DNA of 64,000 nt from Fredinandcohnia aciditolerans. Its GTDB lineage: Bacteria > Bacillota > Bacilli > Bacillales > Bacillaceae_L. The position numbers were made by a program, and so were the translations under genes. Below, piece by piece: positions 31,014-40,797 of this stretch (positions are counted from its first letter, which is position 1; each line of letters begins with the position of its first letter). The notes under the pieces are model-generated. The model was not told where the DNA came from, searched no databases, and was given only the letters and a program-made list of their open reading frames with translations. The DNA is taken from the NCBI GenBank assembly GCA_003640645.1, contig QGHH01000005.1:1-64000 (forward strand), written 5' to 3'.

Positions 31014-31277
31014 GTGCAAATCAAATTAATAAATATCGGATTCGGGAATATTGTCTCGGCCAACAGAATTATTTCGATTGTGAGTCCCGAATCTGCTCCG
31101 ATTAAACGAATCATTCAAGATGCTCGTGATCGAGGAATGCTCATTGATGCTACATACGGAAGAAGAACGCGTGCGGTTATGATTATGGATAGTGACCACA
31201 TTATACTATCCGCAGTCCAGCCTGAGACGGTTGCACAGAGACTATCAAAAGAAGATGAGCTAACAGACGAAGGGTAG
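31014..31277 (+). CDS. remA: RemA, DNA-binding activator of biofilm matrix genes
   Basis: 87-aa DNA-binding protein. In B. subtilis RemA activates matrix operons (eps, tapA) and osmoprotection genes, and forms an octameric ring that wraps DNA. The sequence [35 protein letters not shown] and [31 protein letters not shown] is almost identical to the B. subtilis protein. It starts at GTG 31014 after GGGGGAG (31002-31008). Whether matrix operons exist in this organism cannot be told from the window. Confidence 0.96.
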   Translation: MQIKLINIGFGNIVSANRIISIVSPESAPIKRIIQDARDRGMLIDATYGRRTRAVMIMDSDHIILSAVQPETVAQRLSKEDELTDEG

Positions 31278-31907
<630 letters not shown>

Positions 31908-32141
31908 ATGTTAAATCCATCTATTGATTCATTATTAAATAAATTGAATTCCAAGTACACACTTGTAACTGTTGCTGCAAAAAGGGCAAGAGAAATGCAA
32001 GAGAAGAATAACGGAATGGTGCAGAAGCCTGTATCTTTTAAATCAGTTGGTAAAGCATTAGAAGAAATTGATGCCGGTTTACTTTTTTATTCGACTGACA
32101 AGAAAACCGCTGTTGATACTACACCAACAATTACTGAATAA
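31908..32141 (+). CDS. rpoZ: RNA polymerase omega subunit
   Basis: Small RNA polymerase subunit that helps fold the beta' subunit. The conserved core [31 protein letters not shown] is at the N-terminus, with [22 protein letters not shown] after it. At 77 aa it is about ten residues longer than in B. subtilis, the extra being a C-terminal tail rich in Thr and Lys. The ATG abuts the gmk stop codon, with GGAGGG a little upstream. Confidence 0.94.
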   Translation: MLNPSIDSLLNKLNSKYTLVTVAAKRAREMQEKNNGMVQKPVSFKSVGKALEEIDAGLLFYSTDKKTAVDTTPTITE

Positions 32142-32146
32142 CCAAA

Positions 32147-32180
32147 AATAACAACCTCTCTTGTAGGTTGTTATTTTTTT
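32147..32180 (+). terminator. Rho-independent terminator after rpoZ
   Basis: Perfect 11-bp stem AATAACAACCT (32147-32157) with AGGTTGTTATT (32165-32175) and a T-run. Confidence 0.92.
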
Positions 32181-32186
32181 AAGATA

Positions 32187-32306
32187 TGTCTAGCCAAAGC
32201 GCCAAGCCCTAGAAGTTATAAGCCAAATTCACCACAGAAATTAAGAATTTGATGCGTGACTTGACTTTAGCTTGTCAGGGCTAAGCAATGGGATTTAGCT
32301 TTTCTA
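32187..32306 (+). repeat. Family B repeat, copy 2 (rpoZ-coaBC gap), divergent
   Basis: Begins tgtctagccaaagcgccaag and ends ggatttagcttttct, matching both ends of the family; the middle (ataagccaa, then gcttgtcagggctaag) is recognisable but degraded. It sits directly after the rpoZ terminator and just before the coaBC ribosome binding site. Confidence 0.65.
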
Positions 32307-32322
32307 TAAAAGGGGGATTCAA

Positions 32323-33525
32323 GTGCTAAATAAAAAAATATTACTATGCGTGAGTGGTGGAATTGCGGTGTACAAAGCAGCAGCTTTGACAAGCAAGTTA
32401 ACCCAAGCAGGAGCTCAAGTAAAAGTAATTATGAGCGAATCTGCAATGAAATTTGTTACGCCATTAACATTTCAAGCTTTGTCAAGGAATGATGTTTATT
32501 TTGATACATTTGATGAAAAAAATCCAGCTGTTATTGCCCATATTGATCTTTCAGATTGGGCAGATCTAGTTGTAGTTGCACCTGCAACAGCAAATATAAT
32601 CGGTAAACTCGCAAATGGAATTGCAGACAATATGATCACGACAACATTACTTGCAACAACTGCCCCTGTATGGATTGCCCCTGCAATGAATGTCCATATG
32701 TATGATCATCCTGCCGTAAAACGAAATATCGAGATCTTAGCTCGGGATGGATATCAATTTATTGAACCTTCTGAGGGCTATTTGGCATGTGGTTATGTTG
32801 GAAAAGGCCGACTTGAAGAACCTGAAAAAATTGTTGAACTTATAACTGCTCATTTTTCTGAAAAACCAATGTTACAAGGTAAAAGGGTCTTAATAACTGC
32901 TGGTCCGACACGTGAGAAACTTGACCCTGTACGATTCTTCACAAATCGTTCAACCGGTAAAATGGGCTATGCTCTTGCAGAGGCTGCAGGTAAAGCTGGT
33001 GCAGAAGTAACCTTGATTTCTGGACCGACAAATCTTCCAGTTCCACCTAATGTTAGTATGATTTCAGTTGAATCTGCAGAAGAGATGTTTACGCAAGTGA
33101 TGTCCCACTATCAACAAAGCGATATTGTCATAAAATCTGCAGCTGTTGCGGACTATCGTCCAAAGAAAGTCTATGATGGAAAAATGAAAAAGAAATCAGG
33201 AGACCTTGTTCTAGAATTTGAAAGAACAACTGATATATTAAAAACGTTAGGTGAAAGCAAGGAACATCAATTATTAATTGGTTTTGCTGCTGAAACAGAT
33301 AATATAGACGAATATGCAAAACACAAACTAACTTCGAAAAATCTTGACATGATTGTTGCAAATAATGTGACTACACAGGGGGCCGGTTTCGGTACTGATA
33401 CAAATTTAGTAACGCTTTATAAGAAGGATGGGACACAAAATAATCTTCCAATGATGACAAAACTTGAAGTTGCAAAAGCAATACTTCAAGAAGTGAAAAA
33501 ATTCTTGGATGGCGAGAATAAATGA
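32323..33525 (+). CDS. coaBC: CoaBC, phosphopantothenoylcysteine synthetase/decarboxylase
   Basis: Bifunctional enzyme of coenzyme A synthesis. The N-terminal CoaC flavoprotein domain (about 1-180) has VSGGIAVYKA, PATANIIGKLANGIADNM, the PAMNVHMY motif and ACGYVGKGRLEEP. The C-terminal CoaB domain (about 190-400) has ITAGPTREKLDPVRFFTNRSTGKMGYALAEAA and SAAVADYRPK. Length 400 aa. The start is GTG 32323 with AAAGGGGGA upstream. It overlaps priA by 4 nt, an arrangement also found in B. subtilis. Confidence 0.96.
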   Translation: MLNKKILLCVSGGIAVYKAAALTSKLTQAGAQVKVIMSESAMKFVTPLTFQALSRNDVYFDTFDEKNPAVIAHIDLSDWADLVVVAPATANIIGKLANGIADNMITTTLLATTAPVWIAPAMNVHMYDHPAVKRNIEILARDGYQFIEPSEGYLACGYVGKGRLEEPEKIVELITAHFSEKPMLQGKRVLITAGPTREKLDPVRFFTNRSTGKMGYALAEAAGKAGAEVTLISGPTNLPVPPNVSMISVESAEEMFTQVMSHYQQSDIVIKSAAVADYRPKKVYDGKMKKKSGDLVLEFERTTDILKTLGESKEHQLLIGFAAETDNIDEYAKHKLTSKNLDMIVANNVTTQGAGFGTDTNLVTLYKKDGTQNNLPMMTKLEVAKAILQEVKKFLDGENK

Positions 33526-35936
33526 AAATCGCAAGCATAATCGTCGATGTTCCAGCAATGCAAACCGACAAAACCTATGACTATCTAGTTCCTGATAAAT
33601 GGAAGGACATCGTCGTACCTGGTATGAGGGTCGTTGTTCCATTTGGTCCCCGCAAAGTGCAGGGATTTGTTATGAGCATTTCTGTCGAAGGGGAGGTAGA
33701 AAAGCTGAAGGAAATTTATTCCTTACTTGATCTTACACCTGCACTGAACGAGGAGCTTCTTCACATCGGGAAATGGTTAACAGAAAAAACGCTTTGTTTT
33801 ACAATCTCCGCATTACAAGCGATGCTACCATCAGCCATGCGGGCGAAATATGAAAAAGAAATTAGACTACTTGAAGTTTCAAACAGAAGTGAATTGGAGC
33901 CTGCTATTCAAGCTTCATTTATCCAAGATGACGTGATTAGTTGGGAAGATGCAGAGAAAAATGATTTACTACATATTTACCAAAAGGATATAAAAAAAGG
34001 CCTCCTGGAAGTTGTCTACAAAGTAAAGAATCGCAGCAACAAGAAAACGATGAAGCAGGTACAGCTTCCAAATTCAATCGAGGAAACGGAAAAAATAATT
34101 CACGAGCTTCCCGCAACTGCTAAAAGACAAAAAGAGGTACTTGACTATTTTTTAAAGGACAATAAGCCAATCTTTTTAAAGGAACTTTTACAGCAGGTTG
34201 GCGTAACAGATAGTACGATTCGAACAATGGTCAAAAAGGGTCTTCTTTTAGAAAAAAATGTTGAGGTATACCGGGATCCATATGCAGACAAGCATTTTGA
34301 ACAGACTACACCAATGCCACTAACAACGGAACAACAAAAAGCGATTTCTCCTATCCTTGCCTCGATTGAGGATGTTTATCATAAGGTATTTTTAATGTAT
34401 GGTGTTACAGGAAGTGGGAAGACCGAAGTCTATATGCAGGCAATTGATGCAGTTTTGAAAAAAGGTAAAGAAGCGATTGTGTTAGTGCCAGAAATCTCTC
34501 TGACCCCACAAATGGTCAGTCGCTTTAAGGGCCGATTTGGTTCTCGGGTTGCCGTTATGCATAGTGGCCTAGGAATCGGGGAGAAATATGATGAATGGCG
34601 AAAGATTTACCGTAAGGAAGTTAGTGTTGTAGTTGGGGCAAGGTCTGCTATTTTTGCACCATTTGAGAATCTCGGAATCATCATAATTGATGAAGAACAT
34701 GAATCAAGCTATAAACAGGAAGATAATCCTAGATACCATGCGAGAGATGTTGCTATTTTTCGTGGGCAACTGCATAATGCTCCTGTTATTTTAGGAAGTG
34801 CGACACCGACGCTTGAATCCTTCGCACGAGCATCAAAGAATGTTTATGAACTTGTAACCTTAAAGGAAAGAGTAAATCATAGGCCACTACCAACTGTTGA
34901 AATCGTAGATATGCGTGAGGAATTACGCAACGGCAATCGTTCCATGTTTTCAGGTTCTTTATTTGAAAAATTAACTGAGCGACTTGAACGAAATGAACAA
35001 TCGGTTTTATTTTTAAATAAGCGAGGGCATTCCTCGTTTGTCATGTGCAGGGATTGCGGATATGTCGCAAATTGCCCACATTGTGAAATCTCACTCACTT
35101 ATCATAGAACACATCACCGTTTAAAATGTCATTATTGTGGTTACGAAACATTCATGCCTAATACTTGCCAAGAGTGTGGAAGTGAACATATTCGCTTCTT
35201 TGGAACAGGTACACAGAAGGTGGAAGAAGAACTTGCTAAGGTATTACCTGAAGCCAGGGTCATTCGAATGGATGTAGATACAACTAGCAGAAAGGGTTCC
35301 CATGAAAAATTATTAAAAGAATTTGGTGATGGTAAAGCTGATATTTTATTAGGGACACAGATGATTGCTAAGGGACTGGATTTTCCAAATGTTACATTAG
35401 TCGGTGTATTAACAGCCGATACCATGCTTAACCTACCAGATTTTCGCTCATCAGAAAAAACGTTTCAGCTTCTTACACAAGTCAGCGGTAGAGCGGGACG
35501 CCATGAGTTGCCAGGTGAGGTTGTGATTCAGAGTTATACTCCTGAACATTATAGTATAGAGCTCGCGAGCCATCATGATTATGACAGCTTCTATCAGAAT
35601 GAAATGAGAATTAGAAAAGCTCATGCTTATCCACCTTATTACTATCTGGCTTTAGTAACCATCACACATCCAGAATTAACGAAAACAGTGGACGTTGCAG
35701 AGAAGATTGCCATCTATTTACGAAAATCGTTATCTAATCAGTCCATCATTTTAGGGCCGGTAACCTCACCGATTGCTCGGATTAATAATAGATATCGATA
35801 CCAATGCATGATAAAATACAAAAATGAGCCAAACCTTAATAAACTTTTAAAAGGGATACTAGATCGTTATCAACGTGAAATTTCACAAAACTCACTTACA
35901 CTTTCCATTGATTTAAACCCATATATTATGATGTAG
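33522..35936 (+). CDS. priA: PriA, primosomal DNA helicase for replication restart
   Basis: 3'-5' superfamily 2 helicase that reloads the replisome at stalled forks. It has an N-terminal DNA-binding domain (IIVDVPAMQTDKTYDYLVPDKW), Walker A GVTGSGKT at residues 294-301, DEEH box IIIDEEHESSYKQ, and a zinc-binding insertion with four CxxC pairs (CRDCGY, CPHCE, CHYCGY, CQECGS). Motif TQMIAKGLDFPNVTLVGVLTAD and QVSGRAGR follow. Length 804 aa (805 in B. subtilis). It overlaps coaBC by 4 nt. Confidence 0.97.
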   Translation: MKIASIIVDVPAMQTDKTYDYLVPDKWKDIVVPGMRVVVPFGPRKVQGFVMSISVEGEVEKLKEIYSLLDLTPALNEELLHIGKWLTEKTLCFTISALQAMLPSAMRAKYEKEIRLLEVSNRSELEPAIQASFIQDDVISWEDAEKNDLLHIYQKDIKKGLLEVVYKVKNRSNKKTMKQVQLPNSIEETEKIIHELPATAKRQKEVLDYFLKDNKPIFLKELLQQVGVTDSTIRTMVKKGLLLEKNVEVYRDPYADKHFEQTTPMPLTTEQQKAISPILASIEDVYHKVFLMYGVTGSGKTEVYMQAIDAVLKKGKEAIVLVPEISLTPQMVSRFKGRFGSRVAVMHSGLGIGEKYDEWRKIYRKEVSVVVGARSAIFAPFENLGIIIIDEEHESSYKQEDNPRYHARDVAIFRGQLHNAPVILGSATPTLESFARASKNVYELVTLKERVNHRPLPTVEIVDMREELRNGNRSMFSGSLFEKLTERLERNEQSVLFLNKRGHSSFVMCRDCGYVANCPHCEISLTYHRTHHRLKCHYCGYETFMPNTCQECGSEHIRFFGTGTQKVEEELAKVLPEARVIRMDVDTTSRKGSHEKLLKEFGDGKADILLGTQMIAKGLDFPNVTLVGVLTADTMLNLPDFRSSEKTFQLLTQVSGRAGRHELPGEVVIQSYTPEHYSIELASHHDYDSFYQNEMRIRKAHAYPPYYYLALVTITHPELTKTVDVAEKIAIYLRKSLSNQSIILGPVTSPIARINNRYRYQCMIKYKNEPNLNKLLKGILDRYQREISQNSLTLSIDLNPYIMM

Positions 35937-35965
35937 TTTAAACTTCTGAAAAAAGAGAGAGACTA

Positions 35966-36142
35966 GTAGAAATGAGTAAGGCGCCCCTATTCCAGCTAGG
36001 GGCAGGCCACGACCTGTGCCTCACGCTGGAATCCTAGCCGTCCGGCAAGTGCGACAAGCGTATGCCGAGCGATGACAGAGGTGCTTTTTACCTACAGAAG
36101 CGATTGACTTATGTTCCAGACGCTGGCGCCTGGAACTAGACA
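35966..36142 (-). repeat. Family B repeat, copy 3 (priA-def gap)
   Basis: Inverted copy: read on the - strand it starts tctagttccaggcgccagcg, contains caatcgcttctgtaggtaaaaagcacct and cgcttgtcg, and ends aaggcgcc...catttctacta near 35966. It is longer than the others, with an extra segment around 35990-36060. It occupies almost the whole priA-def gap. Confidence 0.75.
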
Positions 36143-36173
36143 TGTAAAAAAGTAGAATGTTGGAGGAACACAC

Positions 36174-36647
36174 TTGTCAGTATTACCAATTGTAAAATAC
36201 CCTAATGAAATACTAGAGGTAGAATGTGAAAAGGTGACAACCTTTGACCGGAAATTATCAAAACTAATTAAAGATATGTATGATACAATGCTTGAAGCGG
36301 ATGGTGTTGGCTTAGCTGCCCCTCAAGTTGGAATAGCAAAACAAATCGCAATCGTTGATATTGGAGACGAAAGCGGACTTATTGAACTTATTAATCCCGT
36401 GATCCTTGAGCGTAGAGGTGAACAGGTGGGTCCTGAAGGCTGTCTCAGTTTTCCGGACCTTTTTGGTGAAGTTACACGCAATGATTACGTAAAAGTAAGA
36501 GCTCAGAACAGAAGAGGGAAAACATATATAATTGAGGCAAGAGAATTCTTGGCCCGTGCGATTCAACATGAAATCGATCATCTCCACGGTATATTATTCA
36601 CCACGAAGGTGAACCGTTTTTATGAAGAAGGAGAAATTGAAGGGTAG
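36174..36647 (+). CDS. def: Peptide deformylase
   Basis: Iron metalloenzyme that removes the formyl group from nascent N-terminal Met. All three motifs are present: [10 protein letters not shown] (residues 44-53), EGCLS with metal ligand Cys90, and HEIDH (132-136) with two metal His and the catalytic Glu. It is the short type (157 aa, like the 160-aa B. subtilis Def). It starts at TTG 36174 with GGAGGA (36162-36167). It precedes fmt, the enzyme that adds the formyl group, by 8 nt. Confidence 0.97.
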   Translation: MSVLPIVKYPNEILEVECEKVTTFDRKLSKLIKDMYDTMLEADGVGLAAPQVGIAKQIAIVDIGDESGLIELINPVILERRGEQVGPEGCLSFPDLFGEVTRNDYVKVRAQNRRGKTYIIEAREFLARAIQHEIDHLHGILFTTKVNRFYEEGEIEG

Positions 36648-36655
36648 GTAATTAC

Positions 36656-37609
36656 ATGGAACGTATTGTATTTATGGGTACACCGGACTTTTCAGTACCT
36701 GTTTTACGTCAAATAATCGAAGATGGATATGAAGTTGTTGCAGTAGTAACGCAACCTGACAGACCGGTTGGTAGAAAAAGAGTTTTAACCCCTCCTCCTG
36801 TAAAGGTTGAGGCATTAAAGCATCACATACCAGTCCTACAACCAAATAAAATTCGTGAAAAAGAAGAAATTGAAAAAGTATTAAGTTATAAGCCTGATTT
36901 AATCATAACTGCTGCCTTCGGGCAAATTCTCCCTAATGAATTATTGGAAGCACCTAAGTTTGGATGTATAAATGTACATGCATCCTTACTTCCAGAGCTA
37001 AGAGGTGGTGCACCAATCCACTATTCAATTCTCCAGGGGAAGAAAAAAACAGGTGTTACTATCATGTATATGGTTGAAAAATTAGATGCGGGGGACATTT
37101 TAACTCAAGTTGAAATTCCAATATCAGAAACGGACCATGTTGGTTCTTTACATGATAAATTAAGTGTTGCAGGTTCAAAGTTATTATCTGAAACTATTCC
37201 TTTGCTTTTAGCAGGTAAAATAACACCAATTAAACAGGATGATTCTAAGGCAACATTTGCATCAAATATTAAGCGGGAACAGGAAAAGATAGACTGGACA
37301 AAAGATGGAGAAGATATTTACAACCATATACGTGGACTTCACCCGTGGCCAGTTGCTTATACTACTTTAAAAGGCGATGTAATGAAAATATGGTGGGGCC
37401 ACAAGGTTCCTTCTACAACTTCTGCAAAGAGCGGAACGGTTGTTTCGATCGAAAAAGATGGGTTTATTGTTTCGACTGGGAATACTACTTATATAAAAAT
37501 CACCCAACTTCAGCCTGCCGGTAAGAAAAAGATGAGTGCAGAGCAATTCCTGATGGGGTCGAGTATACAGGTGGGAACTCAGCTAGGAGACAAAAATGAC
37601 GAAAACTAA
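36656..37609 (+). CDS. fmt: Methionyl-tRNA formyltransferase
   Basis: Transfers a formyl group from 10-formyl-tetrahydrofolate to initiator Met-tRNA. Conserved motifs: [12 protein letters not shown] at the N-terminus, [21 protein letters not shown] with the catalytic Asn/His, and [14 protein letters not shown]. The C-terminal OB-fold domain (about 205-310) binds tRNA. Length 317 aa, as in B. subtilis. The 3' end overlaps rsmB by 14 nt, so coupling is likely. Confidence 0.97.
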   Translation: MERIVFMGTPDFSVPVLRQIIEDGYEVVAVVTQPDRPVGRKRVLTPPPVKVEALKHHIPVLQPNKIREKEEIEKVLSYKPDLIITAAFGQILPNELLEAPKFGCINVHASLLPELRGGAPIHYSILQGKKKTGVTIMYMVEKLDAGDILTQVEIPISETDHVGSLHDKLSVAGSKLLSETIPLLLAGKITPIKQDDSKATFASNIKREQEKIDWTKDGEDIYNHIRGLHPWPVAYTTLKGDVMKIWWGHKVPSTTSAKSGTVVSIEKDGFIVSTGNTTYIKITQLQPAGKKKMSAEQFLMGSSIQVGTQLGDKNDEN

Positions 37610-38939
37610 TGTTCGAAATGTAGCACTTGAAATCTTATTGCAAATTGAAAAAAATCAAGCATATAGCAATCTTCTTTTAAACCAAATGATAAAAAAGCAT
37701 GAGGTTAAGGGAAAGGATGTAGGTTTACTTACAGAGATAGTATACGGAACAATTCAACGCCGTGATACATTGGATTATTATTTAGTTCCTTTTTTGAAAA
37801 AGAGTAAAAAACTTGATCAATGGGTAAAAATCTTATTAAGACTTTCCTTATATCAAATGATTTATTTAGACCGAGTACCTGAACGAGCAATCTTTTTTGA
37901 GGCAGTTGAAATCGCTAAAAGAAGAGGGCATAAAGGTACCGCTTCACTGGTGAATGGTGTTTTACGTTCCGTTCAACGAGAGGGTGTGCCCTCATTAGAC
38001 CAAATTACTGATGAAGTTGAAAGAATTGCTGTTGAAACCAGTCACCCTATCTGGCTTGTCAAGCGTTGGGCTCAACAAATTGGAATAGAAGAAACTCGGA
38101 AAATGTGTGAGGTAAATTGTACCCCACCAGAGCAAACGGGGCGTGTTAATAGTCTGGTTACAACGAGAGAAAAACTTATTCAAATGCTACAAGAAGAGGA
38201 TATTGAAGCTGTTGAAGGTGATGTTTCTCTTGATGCGATTAAGGCTGTTCGTGGCAATTTAATTCATTCAAAGACATTTAAAGAAGGATATTTTACAATC
38301 CAAGATGAAAGTTCAATGCTGGTTGCAAGAGCACTTGGTGTTGAAAAAGGTGATCAAATCCTCGATAGCTGCGCAGCACCTGGTGGTAAAACAACACATA
38401 TCGCCGAACTACTAGGAAACACGGGCAAGGTTTACTCACTTGATCTTCATGAACATAAAATAAAATTGATTAATGAAGCTGTGAAACGATTAGGTATTCA
38501 TAATGTAGAGACAAAAGCCCATGATAGTCGAAAGGCCAGGGAAATCTTTGAGGGTCAAAAGTTTGATAAAATTCTTGTGGATGCACCGTGCTCAGGATTT
38601 GGCGTCATAAGAAGGAAACCGGATATTAAATATACAAAATCAGTATCAGACAATCATAACCTTGCAAAAATACAGTTAGACATACTAACTGAGGTTTCAT
38701 CTTTATTAAAAAAAGATGGTATACTCGTGTATAGCACATGTACAATAGATTACGAAGAAAATGAAGGGGTAGTTAAAACCTTTATCGAACTTAATCCCGA
38801 TTTTATTCAAGATGAAACAATACAAAATGATCTTCCTGAAATAGTGAAACCATATACTAAAAATGGACAACTACAGCTTTATCCACATTATTTTGGTACG
38901 GATGGATTTTATATTGCAAGATTAAGAAAGCAGGTGTAA
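37596..38939 (+). CDS. rsmB: RsmB, 16S rRNA m5C967 methyltransferase
   Basis: Methylates a cytosine of 16S rRNA in the small subunit. The N-terminal NusB-like RNA-binding domain ([25 protein letters not shown], about 1-140) is followed by a Rossmann methyltransferase with [18 protein letters not shown], the catalytic [18 protein letters not shown] and [12 protein letters not shown], whose Cys is the nucleophile. Length 447 aa. It overlaps fmt and is followed by rlmN after a few bases. Confidence 0.96.
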   Translation: MTKTNVRNVALEILLQIEKNQAYSNLLLNQMIKKHEVKGKDVGLLTEIVYGTIQRRDTLDYYLVPFLKKSKKLDQWVKILLRLSLYQMIYLDRVPERAIFFEAVEIAKRRGHKGTASLVNGVLRSVQREGVPSLDQITDEVERIAVETSHPIWLVKRWAQQIGIEETRKMCEVNCTPPEQTGRVNSLVTTREKLIQMLQEEDIEAVEGDVSLDAIKAVRGNLIHSKTFKEGYFTIQDESSMLVARALGVEKGDQILDSCAAPGGKTTHIAELLGNTGKVYSLDLHEHKIKLINEAVKRLGIHNVETKAHDSRKAREIFEGQKFDKILVDAPCSGFGVIRRKPDIKYTKSVSDNHNLAKIQLDILTEVSSLLKKDGILVYSTCTIDYEENEGVVKTFIELNPDFIQDETIQNDLPEIVKPYTKNGQLQLYPHYFGTDGFYIARLRKQV

Positions 38940-38944
38940 TGTAA

Positions 38945-40039
38945 TTGGAAGAAGTACAAACAACCAGAAGAAAAAAACAAAATTTACCGAGTTCTAAACC
39001 ATCAATTTATTCACTTCAATTAGAGGAACTTGAAAATTGGCTAATCGAAAATGGAGAGAAGAAATTTCGTGGGAACCAGATTTTTGAATGGCTTTATACG
39101 AAGCGTGTAACAACATTTGACGAGATGACGAACCTTTCAAATTCATTAAGACAAAATTTAGCTGAGCATTTTACAATTACGACTCTTAAAACAATTATTC
39201 AGCAAACATCAGCAGACGGTACAATGAAATTTTTATTTGAACTTCATGACGGCTATTCGATTGAAACAGTGCTCATGAGACATAGCTATGGGAACTCAAT
39301 TTGTGTAACAACACAAGTTGGATGCCGTATCGGTTGTACGTTCTGTGCTTCAACGTTAGGTGGACTCAAACGTAATTTAGAAGCTGGCGAAATCGTGGCT
39401 CAAGTTGTCAAGGTGCAAAAAGCACTAGATGAGCTAGGTGAACGTGTGAGCCATTTAGTTATAATGGGTATTGGTGAGCCATTTGATAACTATGATCAAA
39501 TGCTTTCATTCCTAAAAATCATTAACCATGATAAAGGCTTAAATATTGGTGCCCGTCATATTACCGTTTCAACAAGTGGGATCATTCCAAAAATCTATAA
39601 ATTTGCAGATGAAAAATTACAAATAAATTTTGCAATCTCTTTACATGCACCTAATACTGAAATTAGAAGTAAGTTAATGCCGATTAATCGTGCATATAAA
39701 CTACCTGATTTAATGGAAGCTGTACGTTATTATATTGATAAAACAGGGAGAAGAATTAGCTTTGAATATGGGTTGTTTGGCGGAGTCAATGATCAAGTTG
39801 AACATGCCGAAGAACTAGCAGAGCTACTAAAGGGAATTAAATGTCATGTGAATTTAATTCCAGTCAATTATGTTCCTGAGCGCGATTATGTTCGAACACC
39901 ACGAGAGCAAATTTTTGAATTTGAAAAGACATTAAAGAAGCATGGTGTGAATGTGACAATTCGACGTGAACAAGGTCATGATATTGATGCGGCCTGTGGT
40001 CAATTACGTGCAAAGGAGCGTAAAGAGGAGACGAGGTGA
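38945..40039 (+). CDS. rlmN: RlmN, 23S rRNA and tRNA adenosine C2 methyltransferase
   Basis: Radical SAM enzyme that methylates A2503 of 23S rRNA and A37 of some tRNAs. The [4Fe-4S] motif is Cys127-Cys131-Cys134 in [13 protein letters not shown], and the resolving Cys is C351 in [11 protein letters not shown]. RlmN rather than Cfr is indicated by gene context and by close overall similarity to B. subtilis RlmN (363 aa; here 364). The start is TTG 38945 with AGGTG ahead. prpC follows within 5 nt. Confidence 0.96.
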   Translation: MEEVQTTRRKKQNLPSSKPSIYSLQLEELENWLIENGEKKFRGNQIFEWLYTKRVTTFDEMTNLSNSLRQNLAEHFTITTLKTIIQQTSADGTMKFLFELHDGYSIETVLMRHSYGNSICVTTQVGCRIGCTFCASTLGGLKRNLEAGEIVAQVVKVQKALDELGERVSHLVIMGIGEPFDNYDQMLSFLKIINHDKGLNIGARHITVSTSGIIPKIYKFADEKLQINFAISLHAPNTEIRSKLMPINRAYKLPDLMEAVRYYIDKTGRRISFEYGLFGGVNDQVEHAEELAELLKGIKCHVNLIPVNYVPERDYVRTPREQIFEFEKTLKKHGVNVTIRREQGHDIDAACGQLRAKERKEETR

Positions 40040-40043
40040 ACAT

Positions 40044-40793
40044 ATGAGGTCGTTCTTTTTGACAAACCGGGGAAAAGTAAGACAAATCAATGAAGATAGC
40101 TGTGGGGTATACCATAACAAAGCTGGACAAGTATTAGCTGTAGTGGCTGATGGAATGGGTGGTCACCGAGCTGGCGATGTTGCGAGTAGTATGACAACAT
40201 CCCAGCTACGGTATTATTGGGAGCAAGTTGACAAGGTGACAACATCCGAATCGGCAGAAGAGTGGTTAAAAGAGTATATTTCTAAAATAAATTCAAACCT
40301 ATACACACATTCACAGGAAAATGATGAATGCAAAGGTATGGGAACGACTGTTGTGGCTGCTATTTGTACAGAGTTGTTTTCAACTGTAGCCCATATTGGA
40401 GACAGCCGCTGTTATGTTCTAAACAGTCACGGGTTCAAACAAATTACCGAGGATCATTCACTTGTCAATGAACTTGTTCGTTCTGGCCACATTTCCAAGG
40501 AAGATGCTGAACATCATCCACGTAAAAATGTCGTTTTACGTGCGTTAGGAACAGAAACTCATGTTCAAATGGACCTGAAAACCCTTATTTTAGATGAAGG
40601 GGACATGCTTTTAATTTGCTCTGATGGCTTATCTAATAAAGTACCAGAGCCCGAATTAAAAAGCATTCTTGAAAGTGACGAAAGTATTGAAAGCAAGAGT
40701 GAACAACTTATCCAATTAGCCAATGATAATGGTGGGGAAGATAATATCACACTCGTAATCGTCGATTACACACCTGAAAGTGAGGGAGAATAA
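40044..40793 (+). CDS. prpC: PrpC, PP2C-type Ser/Thr protein phosphatase
   Basis: Manganese-dependent phosphatase that reverses PrkC phosphorylation. Metal-binding Asp36 lies in VVADGMGGHRAG; other PP2C motifs are TVAHIGDSRCYV, LLICSDGLSNKV and GGEDNITLVIVD. ATG 40044 is chosen with GAGGTGA at 40033-40039; an in-frame ATG at 39966 lies within rlmN. Length 249 aa. It overlaps none of prkC from that gene's true start: 4 nt separate them, and the phosphatase-kinase pair is a standard Firmicutes module. Confidence 0.96.
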   Translation: MRSFFLTNRGKVRQINEDSCGVYHNKAGQVLAVVADGMGGHRAGDVASSMTTSQLRYYWEQVDKVTTSESAEEWLKEYISKINSNLYTHSQENDECKGMGTTVVAAICTELFSTVAHIGDSRCYVLNSHGFKQITEDHSLVNELVRSGHISKEDAEHHPRKNVVLRALGTETHVQMDLKTLILDEGDMLLICSDGLSNKVPEPELKSILESDESIESKSEQLIQLANDNGGEDNITLVIVDYTPESEGE

Positions 40794-40797
40794 CCCT